64,000 nucleotides of DNA, taken from Conchocele bisecta. Lineage: Eukaryota; Mollusca; Bivalvia; Lucinida; Thyasiridae. Location: NCBI GenBank assembly GCA_029237695.1, contig CM055265.1:46127056-46191055 (forward strand). The letters run 5' to 3'. Position 1 is the first letter of the stretch, and the number at the start of each line of letters is the position of its first letter. Of the stretch, positions 13,701-25,700 are shown piece after piece. The notes beneath the pieces were generated by a model that worked only from the letters and a program-made list of their open reading frames with translations, did no database searches and was not told where the DNA came from. A program made the translations under genes and the position numbers.

Positions 13701-16700
13701 GACAGGTGTAGATCCGGATCAGCCAGTGCATCTGCAGTCTCATCAGGAACTGCTCTGTTCGCCATTCCATCAATGAAACACCCTCCATGCTTCTAACAAG
13801 CAATATAGATTGTTATCAGGCTACAGGAGTGATCAGGGGCTAGGAAACATGTAGTATTTCCGAGATTCGTCGAGGAATTCGTACCATTTCTGACCTTGCG
13901 CATGATAAACATATCACCTGATTAACCTGATATAGAAATGTGGCATACCATATCATAAAAAGATGGAGAACCATTAGAGCAATGCATGTATGAAATATGA
14001 AGAAGTTACATGTAAGGAATAAAAAATTGTAAGAAATGTACCTCAATGTCAAGTGTGTGAATTGACTACTAGTAGGGCTGTGGCCTTGACCTTGGGATTA
14101 ACGATGCCATAGGATCATGGATTCATCACTGCATGATAGTCGACCATCAAAAGAATGCATGTGTGAAATATCAAAAAAAGTTTTGTGAAAGGAAACAGAA
14201 ACTAGAAAACATTTAGAAGTTTCTGACCTTGACCTTGGGGTTAGTGAGTGCCAGGGGATCGTAGTATTTATCACAGTGTGGTAGTGGACCATCAGAGGAA
14301 TGCATGTGTGACATATCAAGAAGTTTTGTGAAAGGAAAATTTACTTCTATGTTACATCTGTGAACGTCGTTCACAGACTAACATACAAGTGGCTTTGGAC
14401 TTGCTGGGACCGGCGGGTCGTGAATTTGTCACAGCATGATAGTTTCATTAGATGAATGCATGTGTGAAATATAATGAAGTTCCATAACAGATACATTTAC
14501 CCAAATGTTAAGTTTGTGTCTTTGTAATAATTTGTGAATGTGACTAGAGAAATGAGTGTAGATCCGCACAGCCTGATCAGGATCTGCACTGTTCGCCATT
14601 TGAACAATGAAACACCCATCATGCGTCTAACCAGTAGTATAGATAATCAGGCTACAGAAGTGTGCTATTTGATCAGGAGCTACACTGGTCACAAATGCCA
14701 TAAGCCCCATTTCACCAGTCACAGCCACATTTGAACTTCATTTCCAGCCACCATGACAAAGCAGAATTTGACATATCTGCCATGAAATACCTGTCCAGAC
14801 TGGATGGTTCCCGGCCACCAGGCTATGGACGGTTCCCGCATTCCGCCCTCAAATGTGGTCTCCTTGCCACACAGGAATGGGCCATTACTGCCACCTGCAG
14901 CAGCCAATTACGGTATCAGGGGGTCGTTTCACCAAACTTTGCACGATTGTGAAGTTTGTAAATGCAAAACTAAAATTGACATTAGCAGCCGATGCTGGGA
15001 AATCGTTAGTGGATTCTTTCAGATTTAATGACTCTTACATGTAGGTGGGAAATGGTAGCATTATTGAACCGCTTTTATATATATGAAGTAAATTGATAGA
15101 AATCTTCGTACAAACATTTTTATCTTACAAAGTTTGGTGAAACGGGCCCCAGAATTCCATATTAACCGCAAATATTCGGACACAATTTTCTTTGGGAAAT
15201 TTAAATAGGGGTTTCCCAAAACAAATTGTATGCAACTACATTGTTACTGTGATTAAGCCAGTACTGTCACAAGTACCACAAGTATTAGCATGCTCACTGT
15301 TTTTGGGAAGACATATAGTGTTGGGAGTTTCCCGAACTAAATGGTGTCCGAATATTTATTATAGGAATGAATGGCCTTTTTGTGGAATTTATCGGGGTAT
15401 AAACTTGGAAAAGTCGCGGGAATACTGGACGAAGCGATAAAAAATTATAATTTTCGAAAACAAATAAAAAAAAAGAAGATTTTTTTTTATTTTTTTTTAT
15501 TTTTTTTTCGAAAATTGTAATTTTTTTAAGGCCTCGTCCAGTATTCCCGCGACTTTTCCAAGTTTATATCCCCGATAAATTCCACAAAAAGGCCATTCAT
15601 TCCTTATAATTCCAGCATTTGAAATAAATTCATCAAGAAAATGTGTTTATTTTCCGTTTTCTTAAGAATTATTTTAACTGCGCCTCACGGTTACGGAAAG
15701 TAGTTCGGCGTGGGAGTTTACTGGGATATAAATTTTGGACAGAGACTTGCTACGGACCAACCAAATGTTAGCGAATTGTGTAAATATTTTTGGGCTGGAA
15801 TTATTATGATATGTACACGATTCTGAGGATTATTCATGTTTTTAACAAACTGTATAGATCCTAATCAGGTTGCTGTATCGTGATATACCACAGTAGCCTA
15901 TTTCACCAATATTGCAAAGTATACTTTTCTTGCTAAGTACACTTTGAGGCAGACATTTTCGATTTAAGGATAAATTTATACATTTTTATTATACTGAATT
16001 TATTATATTATCACAGCCATTTTGGCTGTGATAATATAATAAAGTCAGTATAATAATTCTGCATACTTTTAATCATCAAATATATGGAGTCGGTAGTTCT
16101 ATATGAAATAATGCAGTTCGGGGAAAACAAACGATTACTTCCTCAAAGTATACTTTGCTAGAAAAGTATACTGTGCAATGTTGGTGAAATAGGCTACAGG
16201 TTTATGAATAGATTAATGAACTTGGAAAATTATGAGTAACTTCCCTTAGAACAACTTCCAGGGAATCACTGACTTTGCTAGGAGTTTGTCGGATTGACGT
16301 CACATTACTTACCTTAAGCAATGCAACATTAAATGGACAAATTATCCAGTCAAAACCAGAAACAGGTTTATACCGAACTTGGAAAATCAGGAGTAACTTC
16401 CCTTAGATTATTAGAACGAACCAGGGCATCATTGAAATCAGACTTGGCAGACATTGCCAGTTTAATGTCACATTGCTTAGCTTAACCCTTTGATCCCGAA
16501 AGCCCGGTATAGCGGTTTATGCAAACAGTGCAGATCCAGATAAGACTATATATGTATATGTACTCAACTCGACTAACTCAGGAACGATTTCAGCGATATA
16601 TTATTATTATTGGGAAAATCTAGGTCGGGTCGGGTAAAGGGAAACAAACATATTTTTTTAGGCCTTAATATTCCAGCAACAGCTAAGCTAATATAGAGAC

Positions 16701-19700
16701 GGGACCATAGTTTAAAGTCTCATCCGACAGACCAGTGGGATGGAAATACTATGTACGTATTTTTTATGCCTAGGGTGAGGATTGAACTCGCAACATCCAG
16801 TATTGAAGTATAATTGCCCTCGACTAATTCAGACTTGCATAATTTGTGGATCAAAACGTTTAATGACCTCAGAGCTGTAGCCGATTTCACCAAAATTTCT
16901 AAGCATACTTATCTAGCTAAATATACGTTGAGTAATCATTTATTTTTCACGAAATTCATTATTTCATATAGAACAAACAACTGCATATATTTGATGATTA
17001 AAAGTGTGCAGAATTATTATACTGAATTTATTACATTATCACAGCCAAAATGGCTGTGATAATGTAATAAATTCAGTATAATAACAAGAAACGAGGCAAA
17101 GCCATGAAGGCCAGGTTTTTTCCAAGCATAGACACTTGGATAACATAATTATACCCACTTTTTGTAGACTAGATGGCCGTGGCCTGCATGTCGCGCCTTG
17201 GGGCGAGGCATGGACACTAAAAAAATAGATATAGTAGATGGAAAAACTTTAATGAAAAAACTTTAACCGGACACGGACGTACGGACGGACGTATGCCAAA
17301 ATGCCGACGATATCTTGCTTTCCGCAAGCGGGTGTGACAATGATGATAAACACCCATGTGAAGTATCAAGGTAATGGGTGAAGCAGTTGCAGAGATATAG
17401 TACACTAAAAAACTTTAACAAAAAAAATCAAAGTAATTTGACCTTGACATTGGGCACAGGGGCCGCACGGTTGGGGGTTCGAATGAACATATGGATGATG
17501 ATAAACACCCATTTGAAGTTTCAAGGTAATGGGCGAAGCAGTTGCAGAGATATAGTATAACAAAAAAGTTTTAACCAAAAAACTTTAACTAGACGTACGT
17601 TAAAAAGTTAACGTTGAAAATGGCTAAGTCAATTACGTAGAAATAATAGGTGAAGGTAAAAATGGATAGTTGTATGTGGTACGCACCCCTTGGTTATGAA
17701 GCTGTGAAAGTTTGGTGGTCCTAGGTGGTACAGTACCAAAGAAATGGACTTAAACACGAAAACTTAACATTGTAAACGCGAAAACTTAACATTGAAAATG
17801 GCTAAGTCGACTGCGCGGAAAAAAAGGGTCAAGTTAAAAAAAAAGTAACATGTTGGATAGTGATATGTGGTGGGCACCCCTTGATTATGAAGCTGTGAAA
17901 GTTTGGTGGTCCTAGGTGGTACAGTACCAAAGAAATGGACTTAAACACGAAAACGTAACATTGTAAACGCGAAAACTTAACATTGAAAATGGCTAAGTCG
18001 ACTACGCGGAAAAAATGGGTCAAGTTAAAAACAAGAAACGAGGCAAAGCCACGAAGGCCAGGTTTTTTCCAAGCATAGACACTTGGATAACATAATTATA
18101 CCCACTTTTTGTAGACTAGATGGCCGTGGCCTGCATGTCGCGCCTTGGGGCGAGGCATGGACACTAAAAAAATAGATATAGTAGATGGAAAAACTTTAAC
18201 CAAAAAACTTTAACCGGACACATGGACGAACGGACGGACGTATGCCAAAATGCCGACGATATCGCGCTTTCCGCAAGCAGGTGTGACAATGATGATAAAC
18301 ACCCATGTGAAGTATCAAGGTATTGGGTGAAGCAGTTGCAGAGATATAGTACACGAAAAAACTTTAACAAAAAAATTCAAAGTAATTTGAACTTGACATA
18401 GGGCACAGGATCGCGCTTTCCTCAAGCAGGTGCGACAATGATGATAAACACCCATGTGAAGTATCAAGGTATTGGGTGAAGCAGTTGCAGAGATATAGTA
18501 CACGAAAAAAATTTAACAAAAAAATTCAAAGTAATTTGACCTTGACATTGGGCACAGGATCGCGCTTTCCGCAAGCAGGTGCAACAATGATGATAAACAC
18601 CCATGTGAAGTATCAAGGTATTGGGTGAAGCAGTTGCAGAGATATAGTACACGAAAAAACTTTAACAAAAAAATTCAAAGTAATTTGACCTTGACATTGG
18701 GCACAGGATCGCGCTTTCCGCAAGCAGGTGCGACAATGATGATAAACACCCATGTGAAGTATCAAGGTATTGGGTGAAGCAGTTGCAGAGATATAGTACA
18801 CGAAAAAACTTTAACAAAAAAATTCAAAGTAATTTGACCTTGACATTGGGCACAGGATCGCGCTTTCCGCAAGCAGGTGCGACAATGACGATAAACACCC
18901 ATGTGAAGTATCAAGGTATTGGGTGAAGCAGTTGCAGAGATATAGTACACGAAAAAACTTTAACAAAAAAATTCAAAGTAATTTGACCTTGACATTGGGC
19001 ACAGGGGCCGCACGGTTGGGGGTTAGAATGAATAAGAAAATTGGATGATGGATAAACACCACAGTTGATGTTTCAAATGTTAATGGGCGAAGCAGTTGCA
19101 GAGATATAGTATAACGAAAAAGTTTTAACCAAAAAAAAACTCTAACCAGACGTACGTTAAAAAGTTAACGTTGAAAATGGCTAAGTCAATTACATAGAAA
19201 TAATAGGTGAAGGTAAAAAAAATGGTCACATGTTGGATAGTTGTATGTGGTAGGCACCCCTTGGTTATGAAGCTGTGAAAGTTTGGTGGTCCTAGGAGGT
19301 ATCTAGGTGTACAGTACCAAAGAAATGGACTTAAACACGAAAACTTAACATTGTAAACGCGAAAACTTAACATTGAAAATGGCTAAGTCGACTATACGGA
19401 AACAATGGGTAAAGTTAAAAAAAAAGTAACATGTTGGATAGTGATATGTGGTGGGCACCCCTTGCTTATGAAGCTGTGAAAGTTTGGTGGTCCTAGGTGG
19501 TACAGTAACAAAGAAATGGACTTAAACACGAAAACTTAACATTGTAAACGCGAAAACTTAACATTGAAAATGGCTAAGTCGACTACGCGGAAAAAATGGG
19601 TCAAGTTAAAAAAAAAATAACATGTTGGATAGTGATATGTGGTGGGCACCCCTTGATTATGAAACTGTGAAAGTTTGGTGGTCCTAGGTGGTACAGTAAC

Positions 19701-22700
19701 AAAGAAATGGACTCAAACACGAAAACTTAACATTGATTGTGGACGCCGCCCGCCCGCCGCCCGAACACCCACCCGCCCGCCCGCCTGCCGCCGCCGCGCC
19801 CACCCGCCGCCTGCCCGCCCAGCTTTCGCCAATCCAATAGCCTGGATTTTTTTTCAAAAAACCTGGCTAAAAATTAATAAATTTATCCTTAAATTGGAAA
19901 TTTCTCCCTCGAAATGTACTTAGCAAGATAAGTATGCTTTGCAATTTTGGTGAAATAGGCTACGGGGGCCCGATTCACTAAACTTCTTACGACTAAAATG
20001 TTTGTAAGTGTAAATTTAGGATCGTCTGGAAATATAAATTGATGGATTTACATTTATTGAGCATAGGCTGCATATGCAGCCTATGTTCAATAAATGTAAA
20101 TTCAATAATCATTTACAAGGAAACAGTGTCAATGTGAACTTTACAGACTATAATTTTGCACTTACGAACATTTTAGACGTACAAAGTTTAGTGAAACGGC
20201 CCGCTGGTCTATAAGCCCCATTTCAGCAGTGGCAGTGACAGATGCGGTACACACCTTGAATGTTGGCGTATGTGGCCGCTCCATTGTCAGAGGAGAAGAA
20301 GACAAACGTTTCCTCCTCGATACCCAGCTGTAACAACTGGTTCAGGATCTCACCCACCCCATAATCCAGCTCCCGCACCGCATCGCCATATCTACAATAT
20401 ATACCGCAGTGTCATGTAAACTTACCCTTTCATGTATTTATCACATGAAAACCTTGTTATGAAGTGCTGTAAACCATTTCATAAATGTGATATGACACAG
20501 GTGTAATAACACATGGAGCGAATTTGATTGGCTGGCCGCATCGTCTTAATTACATATTCTTAGTATGTGTAAACGTTATGCCAAACGAACACAAGAGTTG
20601 TCAGAAGACAACAAAGCACGCCTGGTCATGGTTTAATTTAAACGAATATCAAGAAGCTGTGTGACAGGAAACAGAAATTAAAAGAGTTTTACCCCAATGT
20701 TCAGTCTGAACGCGCTAAGATTGTGACCTGGACCTGGGGATTAGCGGTCTGAGGGTCATAGTTTTGTCACGGCATGATAGAGAACCATTAGAGGAAGGGA
20801 TGTGTAAAATATCAAAGAGTGGGGTGAAAGGAAACAAACATTATAACCAATTTCCCTCAATGTTAAGTTTGTGAAAGCACTAAGGTTGTGACCCTGTCCA
20901 TGGGGTTAGCGGGGGTCTGAGGGTCGTGGATTGGGCACAGCATGACAGCAAATCATTAGAGGAAGGCATGTGTGAGATATCAATAAGTTCCGTGAAAGGA
21001 AACAGAAATTATAACAAATTTCCCCCAAAGTTAAGTTTGTGCAATTCAGGTACATTGTATACAAGCACTAGAAAAGGTATGTTTGTGTGCTTTGCAATCA
21101 TGAACATACAGTTTCATTAGCAATAAACCGTAAGTATTCTGGGTAACTGGTTTGGAGTGATCCAGTTATAATTCAGGTACAGTTGTTTCTGTCAAAATGT
21201 TCCGGGTTTATACGTGTACAAAGTGTTGTGCGTTGCGTATCCGTGGAGTTTCCGTTAGTTGCGTTTCAAACCGTGTGTCGTCTACGTGTAATACGTTTTC
21301 GGCCATGCGTTGCGTTTCCCCACTCTTGCGCATGCGCGAAAGTCGAACAAACGTGTTCAATGCATTGAGTTTCAAAAGCGTGTAATCCGTGTACAACGGT
21401 TGTAAACGTATACAACGGTTGTAAACAATCGTATTGAGTTTCAAAAGCGTGTAATCCGTGTACAACGGTTGTAAACGTCTACAACGGTTGTAAGCGTATA
21501 CAACGCTAAGGTAAACCCTTTAAACGATTTAACGCTTTCGTTGACGAACGGTTACACGCATCTACATGTACACAGCACCGTACAGATTAAACCGTGTTAT
21601 ACGTATAACACGTTTCCACGGGTTTTAACGCATTACACGTTTTGGTATGCCAACCTTGTATCGCGTAGAATGCGCATGCTCTGATCGTTCTTCGTGTGTG
21701 TATATATACTTCTAGACTCACTGCAGGGCTTCTAACATTTTCAGTTTTCTGGTTCTGGACCGATTTTTGAACTCTCAGACCGATTGAGATTTGTAAAACT
21801 AGTCTTAAAAATCGGTCCCGAGAAAAATAAATTGCCAGTCGGCTGCTATTTCGCTAGCTTAACCTTGTAAATTTACCGGTTTTTGACCACCAAGTAATTT
21901 ATGACACATATCCGCGGGCCATATCCGTGTTAAACCAGTGTGCAGCTCGCTGTGTATTCAGTTTATCCAAATATCGATTAATCTTAACACACGCGTGGGA
22001 CAGGTGTATAGCGGATTAGTGATTGAAATAGACAGGCTTCGGCGTAAAGATAATACGAGAGTTCCTAGACTCGCCATTTCTGATGATGTTAAAATAAAAT
22101 AAAGAAAACCATGCACTTTCTTTATCTGTGTTCGTAATATTTCACCCCAATTAACTGACACGGACTATCGGCGCCCGGGCTATTCCATATTAAAGTTAGA
22201 ACTGTTACATTAGGCTGTATTAGGCGTCATTTTTTGTGTATATAAAATGTACATAGGAATGCCGCAGATCCTGATGAGCCGCTCACGTGATCTACAATTC
22301 TCAAACATTTTGATAAACGACAAGGTACATCTCGTGTTAAAAGCGTGACTCATTAGTCATCAGGGATTAGGGATCAATTGAAGTGCTAAATCACACCGCC
22401 GATGTACTTTGAACTCGATCTGAGGGTATGTATTCGCGATATTTTAAAAGGGACGAAACAAGGACGCCTCGAAGAGATCGTTCCGAACAGGTATTTGTGT
22501 TAAAACGTGTAACCGTTGTACACGTTTCAACGCTTTCATATAGCTACACGCTTCCAGGTAAAGCGTTGTACACGTTTCCAACTCTTTCACCTCGCTACAT
22601 ATGTATACGAAAGTATACGCCTTGAAGCTAAACGTATTACACGCTTTAAACTAAACGGTTTGACAATGTGTATACACGTGTACGAACCGTATTATACGTT

Positions 22701-25700
22701 TAAACAACGTATACAACGCTTTTAAACTAAACGGTTTGACAATGTGTATTACACGTGTACGAACCGTATTATACGTTTAAACAACGTATACAACGCTACA
22801 GCAAACCGTTGCGTTCGCGTTGCGTTCGCGTTGAGTTTGGAAGTGTTGTCTACGGTGGAACAAAAACGGAGACTGCACTGTATACAAGCCCTCAAATGTC
22901 ACTTTTGAACACTTTGCAATAATAAACAAACATTATCGCCGAGGTATTCTGGCCGTCCCGTTTACACAGATTCTACTGTACGTACATTCCACGCTGGCTG
23001 GTACCCAGGAAGGGTTTCGAGGCATAGAGGGGCTGGTGCGTCGCGTCAACTGCCCAGTACAGCATGAAGGGCTGCCCTTTACTTGTGGATTCCGTGATGA
23101 AATTTAGCGCCTCCGCAATATACATCTGGGTCAGGTTAGACTCCCCTGTAGCCCGGTCTATCACAAAGTCCTGGTAATATCTGTGTAAATATATAAGTCG
23201 CTGATTCACGGTACATATTCCTGCACAGTGGTACCTCTCTAAACCGGACACCCTGGGGGGACCTCCCAGGGTGTCCGGTTTAGAGAGGTACCACTGTAAT
23301 TCAGGCATATGCAAGTGAAAGCGGATGAGTTTAACGTCCCAGCAACAGACGAGTTCATATAGAGACGGAAACAAAGTTTAAAGTCTCATCCGACAGACCA
23401 GTGGGATTGAAGTACTATGTAATTATTTCCCACGCATATGGTGAGGACTGAACTCACAACCTCCAGTATTGAAGTTCAATGCCATATCACCAGGCCATGA
23501 CCGATCCCTCGGGCATGTGAGGATTTAAGGACTGTGTGTTTGATTGATTGTTTGTTTGTTTATCATGTTTATTATAGGAATGAATGGCATTGTTGTGGAA
23601 TTTATCGGGGTATAACTTGGAAAAGTCACGGGAATACTGGACGAAGGCCGGAAGGCCTCGTCCAGTATTCCCGCGACTTTTCCAAGTTTATATCCCCGAT
23701 AAATTCCACAAAAAGGCCATTCATTCCTTATAATTCCAGCATTTGAAAAAAATTCATCAAGAAAATGTGTTTATTTTCCGTTTTTTTAAGAATTATTTTA
23801 ACTGCGCCTCACGGAAAGTAGTTTGGCATGGGAGTTTACTGGGATATAAATTTTGGACAGAGACTGGCTACGGGCCAATCACATGTTAGGAAATTGTGTA
23901 AATATTTTTGTGCTGGAATTATTGGTGTTTAATGGCCTATCAACAGCTATGTTAATTATATATTCAGCCCTGAAATTAGAATAACCTGACCTGGTGCCAG
24001 GTCCGTTCCACACCAAAGTCAGTTGGCCCCTTCCCCTAAAACAGGAATACAAATAATAGCACTACTCACATAAGGGGTATAACCAGATTTCAACTGTCAC
24101 ATACAAAATGCCAAAGCCGTATGTGAGGGCCAAACCAGGTCTCCAGTCGGAATTCCAGTGAGGATGAACCCTGATTGTTAAATTACCCATCACATTCTCC
24201 CACCTGCCACCCACAAGGACTGTGTGAATATCTGCATTTTAATCCTGAATATGCAGTATCATCGGAGAGAAATGAAAATGAAACTCATCTTGTAGGCTTT
24301 CTATGTGTACGGATTAGACAGGTAACACCGTACAACCTTGTTTCAAAACAGTACAAGACCAGTGTCTGTGATAAATGTACTTTTGTGAGAATGTACTCAG
24401 TTCGCTTGCACAAAATCAAACAGTCTGGTTGGTTGAATTTGATAACCATCGACATTGACTACACCATGGAGACTTCAGACTTTACATACACAATAATTAT
24501 GTTTCATAATACGTCACAGATTAACCATTACATTGATGACTTAAATTTTGTTGTCTGCTGTTTATTTTCAATTTTTCTCATCAAAAACATGATTTGACAG
24601 CAATTTAGAATCATTTCCAAAGGAAATGATTCTAAAATGCTGCCAAACCATGTTTTATTGACAGAAAAGATAAAGATAAAGATAAAATATGAAACAACAG
24701 CAGACGACACTTTTCGTTTCCCCGCATTCTTAGGGTTAATTGATTGATTGGGTTTTATGTCCGTCGTTCAACAGCAAGTTCATATACAGATTGGAATGCA
24801 CATGTATGGAGCACAGGTTGAAGTAATGGACCGAGGTCTATAAATACATTAAATATGCCTAAAAGCATCAATAAATGAAAAAAAATAATTTAACAATTTT
24901 TTTTACTCCCTCCATATAGACTTGTACCGGTGTAATGGTCAGTAATCCCCCCCCCCGTCCAAAGTCCCCCCGGGGGGAGTTTGGGCTAGCCTAAAATCCC
25001 CCCCGGGGGACTTTGGGCCGGCCTGAACTCCTCCCCGGGGGGACTTTCAACTAGTCAACTTTCCCCGGGGGGACTTTGGACGGTGGGGGGGGGGGGGGGA
25101 TTATTACTGACCATTACACCGGTATAAGTCTAAATGGAGGGAGTCAAAAACTTTTATTTAGCTTATTCTTTTTCATTTATTGATGCTTTTAGACATATTT
25201 AATGTATTTATAGACCTCGGTCCGTTACTTCAACCTGTGGTATGGAGGGAGCACTGATCATTCCCCCCCTGTGGTATGGAGGGAGCACTGATCATTCCCC
25301 CCCTGTGGTATGGAGGGAGCACTGATCATTCCCCCCCTGTGGTATGGAGGGAGCACTGATCATTCCCCCCCCCTGTGGTATGGAGGGAGCACTGATCATT
25401 CCCCCCCTGTGGTATGGAGGGAGCACTGATCATTCCCCCCCTGTGGTATGGAGGGAGCACTGATCATTCCCCCCCTGTGGTCCCCCCCATGGAGGGAGCA
25501 CTGATCATTCCCCCCTGTGGTATGGAGGGAGCACTGACTATTCTGTGGATATGGAGGGAGCACTGATCATTCCCCCCCCCTGTGGATGGACCCCCCCCTG
25601 TGGTATGGAGGGAGCACTGATCATTACCCCCCCTGTGGTATGGAGGGAGCACTGATCATTCCCCCCCCCTGTGGTATGGAGGGAGCACTGATACCCCCCC

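Noticed and set aside
23320..23503. tRNA gene on the minus strand
   Set aside because: A- and B-box-like words are present but no cloverleaf acceptor stem; it is repeated at 16672, so it is treated as a SINE.
24175..24597. 140-codon plus-strand frame
   Set aside because: No recognisable motif; its 3' end is the M3 MITE arm and its 5' part overlaps a repeat also present at 8510-8590.
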